Source of the DNA: Ruminococcus sp. UBA3280
GTDB lineage: Bacteria; Bacillota; Clostridia; Oscillospirales; Ruminococcaceae
Assembly (NCBI GenBank): GCA_002362175.1
Contig: DETU01000050.1
Span: forward strand, 13,913-38,548
Reading direction: 5' to 3'
Length of the DNA stretch: 24,636 nucleotides
In this document: in pieces, positions 1-8,187 of the stretch
How positions within the stretch are numbered: position 1 is the stretch's first letter
Layout: each line of letters starts with the position of its first letter
Notes under the pieces: model-generated
Told to the model about the DNA's origin: nothing
Database searches by the model: none
The model's input: only the letters and a program-made list of their open reading frames with translations
Made by a program: the position numbers and the translations under genes

Positions 1-59
1 ATCTGCATTATGGTAAAATTATGATGTACTATAAAAAATAAATATATCGGGTGATATGT

Positions 60-2360
60 ATGAAATGGGTATATATTTCAACTTTATACGGAGCGGCAAT
101 ATTCATGCTGGTCTGTTTTTTCTACAGCATGATAAAATCAAAGAAGAATATTCTTGAAAAACCTGTAAGAAAACTACTTCTTTTTGCGTCGTGTGCCGTT
201 GCCATGAATGCAACCGCAGTTATTATGCCTTCTAAGGAATCCGCACTTATTGTCTATGGTCTGTATAACTGCTGTATTGATGCTATGGTTATATCCTTAC
301 TCCTGTATGTCCGACGGTATACGTGTATTGAGCCGAAAAACAAAAAGGAAATGCTTACAGTTTGTATTGCCTCTTTGGCGGATTGTGTTTTCATGCTGAT
401 AAATCCGTTTTTTATGATTGTCTGTAACTGTGAATTGGTTCAGGACAGGTTTTCAGACGGATTTTATCAGGTAACAGACAGAAAATTTCTGTATCTTTAT
501 CATCTGATAGTAGTTTATACTGTTGTTGTGATTTCTCTTATTACATTAATAAGAAAAGCAGCATCTTCACCAACGGTCTATAAGATAAAATATGCAGGTC
601 CTACGGTTGTTATCTGCGGTATACTGGCGGTTCATGTTGCATTTCTGAATTTTAATTTTAAATTTGACTATTCACTTCTGTTTTATGCCCCTGTTGCGTT
701 TGTATTGTTCTATTTTTCACTTTTCTATATTCCGAGAGGACTTATGGAAAAACTTCTTTTCTTTACAATCGCCAATATGAAAGACGGTATAATCTGCATT
801 GATATTGATGGAAAATGCGTTCATTCAAATAAAAATGCAAATATTTACTGTGATGCATATAACAATCCGCAGGCTGTCGAAAAACAGGCGAAAATTATGT
901 TTGAAGAAAACGTTCCTGAGGGAAATACCGAAGCGTCGTGGCAGTCTGTAAGGCGTGTGGACGGACAGATGCACTATTATACGCTTGAATACAAGAGTAT
1001 TTTTGATAACCACCGCCATTATCTCGGTTCTTTCTTCATTATACACGACCATACGGAAGAAACAAACAAATTGGCTGCCGAAAAATACCGTGCAACGCAT
1101 GATATGCTTACAGGTGTCTATAATAAGGAATATTTCTATGAAACGGCAAGGAATATGATTCTTTCAAATCCCGATACTCCCTATTATATCATATGCAGTG
1201 ATGTCAAGAATTTCAAGCTTGTAAATGATATTTTCGGCGTTGAGGCAGGGGACAATCTTCTTAAAAAAATCGCTGTTCTTATTGAAAATATAACTCCCGA
1301 AAACTGTGTATACGGCAGACTTTCTTCAGACCGTTTTGCAGCGTGTATTTCAAAGGAACTTTTCAGTGAAGAATCCATACTTAAACATACACGGAAAATA
1401 GATTCACTTCCTGAAAACAGTTCTTTTAAAGTTCATATACACGTCGGTGTCTATGAAGTGACAGACCCGAATCTGAGAATTTCGGTAATGTGTGACCGTG
1501 CAAACCTTGCTATCAAGACTATAAAAGACAGTTATCAGAATATCGTTGCATATTATGACAGTCATCTCCGTGACAATTTTCTAAGCGAACAGAAAGTTAT
1601 AAGCGAATTTGAAAATGCTATAGAAAAGGGACAGTTCAGGGCATATGTACAGCCACAGATTACCGCAGACGGCAGAATAAACGGCGGTGAAGTTCTTGTC
1701 CGCTGGATTCACCCCGACGGAATTATTCCGCCATGTAAGTTTATAGAAATATTTGAACAGACGGGGCTTATAAGCCGTCTCGACAGCTATATGTGGGAAC
1801 TTGCCTGTATTCAGCTTGACAAGTGGAACAAAGAGGGAAGAACAGATTATTATCTTTCCGTCAATATCTCTCAGAAGGATTTCTATCTGCTTGACGTATA
1901 TGAAGTTATGACTTCACTTGTTGATAAATATCAGATTAATCCCGAAAGTCTGCATCTTGAAATTACTGAAACTGCTGTCATGAATAATCCGACCGTTCAG
2001 CTTAAACTTATACAACGTCTCAGGGACTTCGGTTTCATAATTGAAATAGACGATTTCGGAAGCGGATACTCTTCACTTAATACACTTAAAGACCTTACCG
2101 CAGACGTTCTTAAAATTGATATGGGATTCCTCAAAAATACCGAAAACAAGGAAGAACGTAGTAAAACAATTCTTAAAATGATTGTCTCGCTTGCAAAGTC
2201 TCTTGATATGGAAGTAATCACAGAGGGCGTTGAAACAAAGGAACAGATTGATTTCCTTATGGAATTTGGCTGTGACATTTTTCAGGGATATTTCTTTGCA
2301 AAGCCTATGCCTGTAGGTGAGTTTGAGGAAAAGTATCTAAGTACATATATCGAAGTATAA
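60..2360 (+). CDS. Membrane-anchored PAS-like/degenerate GGDEF/EAL protein, probable c-di-GMP phosphodiesterase
   Basis: The N-terminal 240 or so residues hold about seven hydrophobic segments, like a 7TM sensor module. A PAS-like stretch, a GGDEF-family domain (about residues 345-500) and an EAL domain (about 520-760) follow. The GGDEF signature reads SSDRF (residues 422-426), so diguanylate cyclase activity is unlikely. The EAL domain looks intact: EVL at 544-546, the conserved Asn in VNISQ, Glu in LEITET, the DDFGSGYSSL loop, the Lys in VLKID, and EGVE followed by QGYFFAKP. By family knowledge such proteins hydrolyse c-di-GMP, often with the dead GGDEF domain as a GTP sensor. I chose the ATG at 60 because GGTGA lies just upstream at normal spacing; an in-frame GTG at 51 would add three residues but has no ribosome binding site. 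It is the first gene of a same-strand run leading into lepA 24 bases later. The signal sensed is unknown. Confidence 0.88.
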   Translation: MKWVYISTLYGAAIFMLVCFFYSMIKSKKNILEKPVRKLLLFASCAVAMNATAVIMPSKESALIVYGLYNCCIDAMVISLLLYVRRYTCIEPKNKKEMLTVCIASLADCVFMLINPFFMIVCNCELVQDRFSDGFYQVTDRKFLYLYHLIVVYTVVVISLITLIRKAASSPTVYKIKYAGPTVVICGILAVHVAFLNFNFKFDYSLLFYAPVAFVLFYFSLFYIPRGLMEKLLFFTIANMKDGIICIDIDGKCVHSNKNANIYCDAYNNPQAVEKQAKIMFEENVPEGNTEASWQSVRRVDGQMHYYTLEYKSIFDNHRHYLGSFFIIHDHTEETNKLAAEKYRATHDMLTGVYNKEYFYETARNMILSNPDTPYYIICSDVKNFKLVNDIFGVEAGDNLLKKIAVLIENITPENCVYGRLSSDRFAACISKELFSEESILKHTRKIDSLPENSSFKVHIHVGVYEVTDPNLRISVMCDRANLAIKTIKDSYQNIVAYYDSHLRDNFLSEQKVISEFENAIEKGQFRAYVQPQITADGRINGGEVLVRWIHPDGIIPPCKFIEIFEQTGLISRLDSYMWELACIQLDKWNKEGRTDYYLSVNISQKDFYLLDVYEVMTSLVDKYQINPESLHLEITETAVMNNPTVQLKLIQRLRDFGFIIEIDDFGSGYSSLNTLKDLTADVLKIDMGFLKNTENKEERSKTILKMIVSLAKSLDMEVITEGVETKEQIDFLMEFGCDIFQGYFFAKPMPVGEFEEKYLSTYIEV

Positions 2361-2384
2361 ATATTTAAGAAAAGAGGAATAATT

Positions 2385-4187
2385 TTGGCTAATCAGAAAA
2401 TAAGAAACTTTTGTATAATTGCTCACATAGACCACGGAAAATCAACTCTTGCAGACCGTATTCTTGAAAAAACGGAAACTGTTGCTATTCGTGATATGGA
2501 GGACCAGCTTCTTGACAATATGGATATTGAGCGTGAAAGAGGTATCACCATAAAAGCACGTGCTGTACGTCTGAAATATACGGCACAGGACGGTGAAGAT
2601 TATATCTTCAATCTGATAGATACTCCCGGTCATGTTGACTTCAATTATGAGGTTTCACGTTCGCTTGCCGCCTGTGAGGGTGCGATACTTGTTGTTGACG
2701 CATCGCAGGGAATAGAGGCACAGACTCTTGCAAACACCTATCTTGCAATTGAACATGACCTTGAAGTAGTTCCTGTTGTAAATAAAATTGACCTGCCGTC
2801 TGCCGACCCTGAAAGAGTTTGCAGTGAGGTTGAGAACGTAATCGGCATACCTGCTATGGACGCACCGAAGATTTCCGCTAAAATGGGTACTAATATAGAA
2901 GAAGTACTTGAAAGAATCGTGACGGATATTCCCGCACCGCAGGGCGACACCGAAAAACCACTGAAAGCACTCATTTTTGACAGCTATTATGATTCATATA
3001 AGGGCGTAATTATCTATGTAAGAATAAAAGAAGGACGTGTTAAAGTAGGCGATAATATTCGTCTTATGGCAACGGGTGCTGTGTTCAACGTTGTTGAAGC
3101 CGGATTCATGGACGCTTCAAACCTTGTGAACAACGGTTCTCTTGAAGCCGGAGAAGTCGGCTACATTGCTGCGTCTATCAAGAGTATAGGAGATACACAG
3201 GTTGGCGATACTGTTACAAATAATGATAACCCTTGTGACGAGGCACTTCCCGGTTACAGAAAAGTAAACCCTATGGTTTTCTCTGGTATCTATCCCGCAG
3301 ACGGTGCAAAATACGGTGATTTGCGTGAGGCACTCGAAAAGTTACAGCTTAATGATGCGTCGCTTTCCTTTGAACCTGAAACGTCCGTTGCACTGGGATT
3401 CGGTTTCAGATGTGGATTTCTCGGACTTCTGCACATGGAAATAATTCAGGAACGTCTTGAACGTGAATATAATCTTGACCTTATCACAACCGCACCGTCC
3501 GTTATATATAAAGTCACAATGACAAGCGGTGAGGTGCAGTATATAGATAATCCGACTAATTTTCCTGACCCTGCACTGATTCAGACCGCAGAAGAACCTA
3601 TGGTCAAGGCTGATATTCTTGCACCGTCGGAATTTGTCGGAAATATTATGGAACTCTGTCAGGACAGGCGTGGCATTTTCAAAGATATGAAATATCTTGA
3701 CGACACACGTGTTAATCTTCACTATGAACTCCCTCTTAATGAGATTGTATACGACTTCTTTGATGTTCTCAAATCAAGGACAAGAGGTTATGCTTCCTTT
3801 GATTATGAGATGTTAGGGTATGTGCCGTCCAAACTTGTCAAGCTTGATATTCTCCTTAACGGCGATATAGTGGACGCACTTTCATTTATAATCCATACGG
3901 ACAAGGCTTACGGCAGGGCAAGAAAAATTGCCGAAAAACTCAAGGAAAATATTCCGAGACAGCTTTTTGAAGTTCCGATACAGGCGGCAATCGGCGGTAA
4001 AGTCATTGCACGTGAAACAGTAAAAGCTATGCGTAAGGACGTTCTTGCAAAGTGTTACGGTGGTGATATAACACGTAAGAAGAAACTTCTTGAAAAGCAG
4101 AAAGAGGGTAAAAAGCGTATGCGTCAGCTCGGAACGGTAGAAGTTCCGCAGGAAGCTTTCATGAGTGTTCTGAAACTTGATTCATGA
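2385..4187 (+). CDS. lepA: Elongation factor 4 (LepA), translational GTPase
   Basis: This 600-residue protein has the full length of LepA. The G1 motif is AHIDHGKSTLADR, G2/G3 regions include RGITIKA and DTPGHVDF, and G4 is NKIDLP, all in the first 140 residues. The C-terminal LepA-specific part contains the SYYDSYKG and CYGGDITRKKKLLEKQK signatures. LepA is a ribosome-binding GTPase linked to back-translocation, initiation or biogenesis of the 30S subunit. The start is a TTG preceded by AAAGAGG at a spacing of 7, and the MANQKIRNF beginning fits the family. It lies 24 bases after the EAL gene and 12 bases before the next small gene, so it is probably co-transcribed with both. LepA followed by hemW nearby is a familiar Firmicutes arrangement; here two small membrane genes are placed between them. 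Confidence 0.97.
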   Translation: MANQKIRNFCIIAHIDHGKSTLADRILEKTETVAIRDMEDQLLDNMDIERERGITIKARAVRLKYTAQDGEDYIFNLIDTPGHVDFNYEVSRSLAACEGAILVVDASQGIEAQTLANTYLAIEHDLEVVPVVNKIDLPSADPERVCSEVENVIGIPAMDAPKISAKMGTNIEEVLERIVTDIPAPQGDTEKPLKALIFDSYYDSYKGVIIYVRIKEGRVKVGDNIRLMATGAVFNVVEAGFMDASNLVNNGSLEAGEVGYIAASIKSIGDTQVGDTVTNNDNPCDEALPGYRKVNPMVFSGIYPADGAKYGDLREALEKLQLNDASLSFEPETSVALGFGFRCGFLGLLHMEIIQERLEREYNLDLITTAPSVIYKVTMTSGEVQYIDNPTNFPDPALIQTAEEPMVKADILAPSEFVGNIMELCQDRRGIFKDMKYLDDTRVNLHYELPLNEIVYDFFDVLKSRTRGYASFDYEMLGYVPSKLVKLDILLNGDIVDALSFIIHTDKAYGRARKIAEKLKENIPRQLFEVPIQAAIGGKVIARETVKAMRKDVLAKCYGGDITRKKKLLEKQKEGKKRMRQLGTVEVPQEAFMSVLKLDS

Positions 4188-4199
4188 GGAAATATCAAT

Positions 4200-4598
4200 A
4201 TGATTAATGATATAATTTATGATGGTATTTTTGTGTGTATCTCTATTCTGCTGATAACGGATATTTTTGTTGTTGTTACTTCAAATATCCGTAATGCAGG
4301 AAAGTTTATACGCCGTCTGCGGTACTGGGTTTACAGCATAACTCCGACAATGTATGTTATAATGATTCTGTTGGTTATTTTAATTTCCAAATATTATTTT
4401 CATGCCTATGATTTATTGACAATTATTTTGATATTGATGTTGGTGCTTGGTTGCTGTATAGCATATGCGGAAAAATTTTTTACACGGAAAAAAGCAAAGA
4501 AATCAGATAAAAAGCGTGTACGTGCAGAGAAGCGGAAACTTTGCGTAAAATCGGGATATGCGGAAGAACTTACACCTCTTACGGAAAAGAAAGGATAA
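4200..4598 (+). CDS. Small membrane protein with basic C-terminal tail, function unknown
   Basis: I do not recognise this 132-residue protein. Hydrophobic segments sit near residues 8-27, 49-66 and 70-92, so it is probably an inner-membrane protein with two or three spans. A strongly basic stretch rich in Lys and Arg follows (about residues 95-117), which by the positive-inside rule should be cytoplasmic. There is no cysteine motif, enzyme signature or signal peptide cleavage site that I can see. The ATG start is supported by TGAGGA, which overlaps the lepA stop codon, nine bases upstream. It lies between lepA and another small membrane gene and reads as part of that operon. Coding potential is supported by the ribosome binding site and tight packing rather than by homology. 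Confidence 0.7.
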   Translation: MINDIIYDGIFVCISILLITDIFVVVTSNIRNAGKFIRRLRYWVYSITPTMYVIMILLVILISKYYFHAYDLLTIILILMLVLGCCIAYAEKFFTRKKAKKSDKKRVRAEKRKLCVKSGYAEELTPLTEKKG

Positions 4599-4604
4599 AA
4601 AATT

Positions 4605-4940
4605 ATGAGTATATATACTTGTCCACATTGTAAAGAAAAGACTTTTAATCCGTTCACAAAGGCTATAGCAGGTCAGATGAACTCAAAGGGCAGAGAGTGT
4701 AAAAACTGCGGTACACGCTGTGTAAACGGAAAGGGTGCTACTGTTTTCAATGCAATATACAGTCTTATAGCTATTGCAGGGGTTGTCTATACTTACCTTC
4801 ACCCTGAAAATTTTGCTGTAGGTGATGTAAACTATGAAGTATTTGTAGTTGCAGGGATTATTCTGTCAATGTTTCTCGTGCCACGACTTGTCAACGCTTT
4901 CTGTTTTAAAATGGAGGAGTCAATAAGACTTAACTATTAA
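4605..4940 (+). CDS. Zinc-ribbon small membrane protein, function unknown
   Basis: The protein has 111 residues. Its N-terminus carries two CxxC knuckles (Cys6/Cys9 and Cys32/Cys35, with a further Cys39), a typical zinc-ribbon layout. Two hydrophobic segments follow (about residues 49-64 and 80-97). This resembles the many small Firmicutes membrane proteins that couple a cytoplasmic zinc ribbon to a membrane anchor, but I cannot assign a specific family. AAAGGA precedes the ATG at normal spacing, six bases after the previous gene ends. Its stop codon overlaps the hemW start as TAATG, so the two are very likely translationally coupled. A role connected to either neighbour is speculation. Confidence 0.75.
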   Translation: MSIYTCPHCKEKTFNPFTKAIAGQMNSKGRECKNCGTRCVNGKGATVFNAIYSLIAIAGVVYTYLHPENFAVGDVNYEVFVVAGIILSMFLVPRLVNAFCFKMEESIRLNY

Positions 4941-6034
4941 TGGACACGCTCGGAATTTATATTCATGTGCCTTTTTGTGTGAAAAAATGTTCATACTGTG
5001 ATTTTTATTCCGTGTCATATGAAAAGGACGTTTCTGAAAAATATGTTGACGCTGTAATCCGTAATCTGCGGTATTATTCCGACAAAAAACGTATTACAGA
5101 TACCGTTTATTTCGGAGGGGGAACGCCGTCGCTGTTGTCTGAAAAGCAGATAAAACGCATACTTTATGAGATAAACAATAGTTTTAATCTGTCCGCAGAC
5201 GCTGAAATCACTATTGAAACAAATCCCAATACCGTTGACTTGAATAAACTTTCAGAACTGCGTAAAACAGGTATAAACAGGCTTTCAATAGGTATTCAGT
5301 CTATGATTGACAGGGAACTTTCATTTTTAGGCAGAATCCATACGTCTGAACGGGCGGAAACGGCAGTTTCTGAAGCATATAAAGCAGGATTTGAAAATAT
5401 TTCCTGTGATGTAATGATTGCACTTCCTGAACAGTCGGCAGAAAGTCTGCGGTATACTCTTGAACGGGTAACCGATATGCCGATAAAGCATATTTCGGCT
5501 TATATTCTCAAAACGGAGCAGGGAACACCTTTTGACTGTGACGAAATAAAAGAACGTCTGCCCGATGACGATACCGTAGCGGAGATTTATCTTGAAATGG
5601 TCAGGATTCTTGAAAGCAAGGGCTTTGAACAGTATGAGGTGTCAAATTTTGCAAAAAAAGGTTTTGAAAGCCGTCATAACTGTCGTTACTGGAAATGTTC
5701 CGACTATATTGGAATAGGACCGTCCGCCCATTCCTGCAACAACGGAAAACGTTTTGCAGTAGGCAGAAATCTTTGTGACTTTATTAAAAGTGACGTTCAG
5801 AAAATTGATATAACAGACGAAAATCCGTGTGGTTTTGAGGAATACGCCATGCTCCGTTTAAGGCTGAAAGAGGGACTTGATATTGACAGCGTCCCGAATC
5901 ACAGAGACATGATAACAAAAAAAATTCCCGCACTTATAAAGTCGGGATATATAAACTATGACGGTAAATCTGTTTCATTGACACCTGAAGGCTTTCTGAT
6001 GTCAAATTCTGTTATAGAATATTTGATATTTTAA
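4940..6034 (+). CDS. hemW: Radical SAM heme chaperone HemW
   Basis: The 364-residue protein opens with a radical SAM cluster motif: Cys13, Cys17 and Cys20 (CVKKCSYCDF). A phenylalanine stands where true coproporphyrinogen oxidase HemN carries a fourth cysteine. It also has the HNxxYW motif (HNCRYW) followed by GIGPSAHS, the hallmark that separates HemW from HemN. The SAM-binding GGGTPS motif is at about residue 60. HemW is described as a heme-binding chaperone that delivers heme to target proteins; it is often misannotated as an oxygen-independent coproporphyrinogen oxidase. The ATG overlaps the stop codon of the preceding gene, and the TAA abuts the convergent sigF stop with no intervening base. 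No terminator hairpin is visible at that junction. Confidence 0.93.
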   Translation: MDTLGIYIHVPFCVKKCSYCDFYSVSYEKDVSEKYVDAVIRNLRYYSDKKRITDTVYFGGGTPSLLSEKQIKRILYEINNSFNLSADAEITIETNPNTVDLNKLSELRKTGINRLSIGIQSMIDRELSFLGRIHTSERAETAVSEAYKAGFENISCDVMIALPEQSAESLRYTLERVTDMPIKHISAYILKTEQGTPFDCDEIKERLPDDDTVAEIYLEMVRILESKGFEQYEVSNFAKKGFESRHNCRYWKCSDYIGIGPSAHSCNNGKRFAVGRNLCDFIKSDVQKIDITDENPCGFEEYAMLRLRLKEGLDIDSVPNHRDMITKKIPALIKSGYINYDGKSVSLTPEGFLMSNSVIEYLIF

Positions 6035-6694
6035 TTATTCAAGAAGTTCCTTACGCATTTGTGTGAGGAGCTTTTTTTCACGTCTTGAAACCTGAACCTG
6101 TGTCATGTTCAGAGCCTTTGCGGTTTTTGACTGCGTGAAATTCCTGAAATACCGCAGTTCAAGCAGTATGCGGTCATTTGTTTCAAGTTTTGCCATAATC
6201 TGACGGAGGGCGAGCAGGTCTACAATTGCTTCGTCGGGGGCTTCGGACGGTATATCAATCTGACCTTCGTCATCGTCTGATGCAGTAAGAGAAAGTAACG
6301 GCTGACTTACACAAAGTGCCTCTGAAACGTTTTCTTCCGGTTCACCCGAAATTGCTGAAAGTTCGCTTATAGTCGGCTCTCTGCATTCACGGTGACGGAA
6401 GTCTTCGCAAATCTTCTGCAAACGCATTGAAAGTTCTTTTAAACTGCGACTTACTTTTATAGTACCACCGTCACGAAAAAGTCTTTTTATTTCTCCGAGA
6501 ATTACAGGAACGGCATATGTTGAGAATTTCACGCCCCTTTCCGTATCAAAGGCTTTTACGGCTTTCAGAAGTCCGATACAGCCTGCTGAATAGAGTTCTT
6601 CATAGTCAATTCCACGTCCTCTGAATTTATTCGCACACAAATGAACAAGACCGAGATTTTCTTCGGCAACAGGTTTTTTAACATCAGTATCCAT
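6035..6694 (-). CDS. sigF: RNA polymerase sporulation sigma factor SigF (SpoIIAC)
   Basis: This 219-residue sigma-70 family protein has region 2 (YSAGCIGLLKAVKAFD, FSTYAVPVILGEIKR), the TIKVSRSLKEL segment typical of the sigma-F/B group, a region 3 and a C-terminal region 4 helix-turn-helix (TQSKTAKALNMTQVQVSRREKK). It is shorter than Bacillus SigF at its N-terminus. Placement after an anti-sigma kinase and a STAS protein identifies it as sigma-F rather than sigma-G or sigma-B. Sigma-F drives the first forespore-specific transcription after asymmetric division. The start overlaps the end of spoIIAB by 11 bases, indicating translational coupling. Its stop touches the hemW stop. Whether the organism sporulates cannot be told from this locus alone. 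Confidence 0.92.
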   Translation of the reverse strand: MDTDVKKPVAEENLGLVHLCANKFRGRGIDYEELYSAGCIGLLKAVKAFDTERGVKFSTYAVPVILGEIKRLFRDGGTIKVSRSLKELSMRLQKICEDFRHRECREPTISELSAISGEPEENVSEALCVSQPLLSLTASDDDEGQIDIPSEAPDEAIVDLLALRQIMAKLETNDRILLELRYFRNFTQSKTAKALNMTQVQVSRREKKLLTQMRKELLE

Positions 6695-7121
6695 GAGCTG
6701 TAAGCCTCTTACGCATAGTTACTGTAGTTCCCTTGTTCACCTGACTTTTTACCGTAAGCTTGTCCATAAACGACTCCATTACAGAAAAACCGAGTCCTGA
6801 ACGTTCTTCTTCAGGGGCGGTTGTAAAAAGGGGTTCCATAGCTTTCTTTACGTCGGGTATTCCGCACCCCTTGTCCCTTATTTTTATGTATATTTCTCTT
6901 TTCGGGAGAAGTCGGACTGTAATTTCTATGTTTCCTTTTTTACGTCGGTATCCGTGAACAACCGCATTTGTGACAGCCTCCGAAACTGCCGTGCGTATGT
7001 CGGAAAGTTCCTCAACGGTCGGGTCTGCTTGTGTCAGAAAAGATGACACAACGGCTCTTGCTGTACTTTCGTTTACGGAAAGTGACGGCATAATAAATTT
7101 TATTTCATTTAGTATTTCCAT
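6684..7121 (-). CDS. spoIIAB: Anti-sigma F factor / serine kinase SpoIIAB
   Basis: The 145-residue protein is a GHKL (HATPase) kinase. The N box reads EAVTNAVVHGY, the G1 box DKGCGIPD and the G2 box SGLGFSVMESF, in order and with normal spacing. SpoIIAB holds sigma-F inactive and phosphorylates SpoIIAA; unphosphorylated SpoIIAA releases sigma-F. Context fixes the identity: spoIIAA lies 16 bases upstream and sigF overlaps its end. All catalytic boxes appear intact. The alternative of RsbW (anti-sigma-B) is disfavoured by the sigma-F-like partner and the three-gene order spoIIAA-spoIIAB-sigF. The ATG is preceded by GGAGGAAAAA. Confidence 0.92.
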   Translation of the reverse strand: MEILNEIKFIMPSLSVNESTARAVVSSFLTQADPTVEELSDIRTAVSEAVTNAVVHGYRRKKGNIEITVRLLPKREIYIKIRDKGCGIPDVKKAMEPLFTTAPEEERSGLGFSVMESFMDKLTVKSQVNKGTTVTMRKRLTAHGY

Positions 7122-7137
7122 GTTTTTCCTCCGATAT

Positions 7138-7443
7138 TCAGGTGATTTTTACTATTCTTTCCATTCCCGCAAGCCTGAGAACACGTCTTATATACGGCTG
7201 AGGGTCACGCACTTCAAGATTCCCTCCGCATTCACGCATAAGTCTGCTTCTGCCCATTATCAGACCTATTCCCGAACTGTCCATAAATGTTATATTACTG
7301 AAGTCCATTGTAAGCTCGGACGGCTGGACGGTTATTATATATTTGTCAAGCTGTGAGCGGATTTCCTTTGCGTTGTGATGGTCTATTTCACCGCTGAGAA
7401 CAGCGACGGCGTGTCCGTTGGCGGATTTTATATCAATATTCAT
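7138..7443 (-). CDS. spoIIAA: Anti-sigma F factor antagonist SpoIIAA (STAS domain)
   Basis: This is a single STAS-domain protein of 101 residues. It has the GEIDHH motif near residue 18 and FMDSSGIGLIMGR around residue 56. Ser56, the first serine of DSSG, corresponds to the serine that SpoIIAB phosphorylates in Bacillus (Ser58). I chose the ATG at 7443 because the perfect AAGGAGG at 7451-7457 lies 7 bases upstream of it. The in-frame ATG at 7449, two codons earlier, would leave only one base of spacing. It is the first gene of the minus-strand spoIIA operon. No convincing sigma-H promoter was found upstream. Confidence 0.92.
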   Translation of the reverse strand: MNIDIKSANGHAVAVLSGEIDHHNAKEIRSQLDKYIITVQPSELTMDFSNITFMDSSGIGLIMGRSRLMRECGGNLEVRDPQPYIRRVLRLAGMERIVKIT

Positions 7444-7548
7444 TTTCATTCCTCCTTTATAATATTATACTATAAAGCTGTGTCGGTTTCTGCCGAAAAC
7501 GATAACACCATGCAAATTTTTTCCATAATGAAAAATTGATGAAAAATC

Positions 7549-7577
7549 TTGAAAAAAGTCTTTTGCGGTGGTATAAT
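7549..7577 (+). promoter_or_regulatory. Sigma-A promoter for the flavin reductase gene
   Basis: TTGAAA at 7549-7554 and a consensus TATAAT at 7572-7577 are separated by exactly 17 bases. The predicted transcription start is near 7584, about 27 bases before the preferred ATG at 7611. The match to consensus is strong. It also argues against the upstream in-frame ATG at 7596, which would leave almost no leader. Confidence 0.8.
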
Positions 7578-7610
7578 TAGAGAAATAAAATTGATATGAA
7601 AGGTGAGACA

Positions 7611-8186
7611 ATGGCTAAACAATTCTGGAAAGGAAGTGCTTTGCTTGCTCCCGTACCTGCGGCACTTGTTACCTGCGGTACAATGGAAAAGCCGAATGTT
7701 TTAACAATCGGCTGGACAGGCATATGTTGTACAAAACCACCCATGACCTATATTTCCGTGAGACCTGAAAGATTTTCCCACGATATTATCATGGATTCGG
7801 GGGAGTTTGTTATAAATCTTACAACTTCCGCAATGGTAAAACAGACGGATTTCTGTGGAGTGAAAAGCGGACGTTATGTTAATAAACTGGAAACTTGCGG
7901 TTTTCATACTGTTCCGTCGCAAAAAATCAGTGTTCCGCTTATTGAGGAATGTCCCGTATCATTGGAATGTAAGGTGACAGAGACAAAGCTTCTCGGAAGT
8001 CACACAATGTTTCTTGCGGAGATAGTCGGTGTTGATGTTGACGAAAAATATATTGACAGTAAAGGTAAACTTAATTTACAGCAGTGCGGACTTACCGCCT
8101 ATGCACATGGTGAATACTTTGCTCTCGGTCGCAAACTCGGTGATTTCGGCTATTCAGTCCGCAAAAAGAAAAAGCACAGGAAATAA
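7611..8186 (+). CDS. Flavin reductase family protein (FMN-binding split barrel)
   Basis: The 191-residue protein matches the flavin reductase/flavoredoxin family: it starts with a hydrophobic PVPAALVTCGT strand, then NVLTIGWTGICCTKPPMTYISVRPERFSHD, EFVINL and a conserved C-terminal AHGEYFALGRKLGDFGYSVRKK region. Family members bind FMN non-covalently and use reduced pyridine nucleotide, or act as electron carriers, in the cytoplasm of anaerobes. The substrate cannot be read from sequence. I chose ATG 7611 because AGGTGAG lies four bases upstream; an ATG at 7596 adds five residues but lacks a ribosome binding site. The C-terminal tail is very basic. It is monocistronic, with its own promoter, and converges on the next minus-strand gene with one base between stops. 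Confidence 0.88.
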   Translation: MAKQFWKGSALLAPVPAALVTCGTMEKPNVLTIGWTGICCTKPPMTYISVRPERFSHDIIMDSGEFVINLTTSAMVKQTDFCGVKSGRYVNKLETCGFHTVPSQKISVPLIEECPVSLECKVTETKLLGSHTMFLAEIVGVDVDEKYIDSKGKLNLQQCGLTAYAHGEYFALGRKLGDFGYSVRKKKKHRK

Positions 8187-8187
8187 T

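Noticed and set aside
3342..3722. 126-codon minus-strand ORF inside lepA
   Set aside because: It is a shadow of lepA, which is conserved over its whole length; there is no ribosome binding site or recognisable protein.
7464..7469. TATAAT (minus strand) as the -10 for the spoIIA operon
   Set aside because: The predicted start would fall in or next to the AAGGAGG ribosome binding site, no -35 fits at 17 bases, and a sigma-H promoter, expected for spoIIA, was not found.
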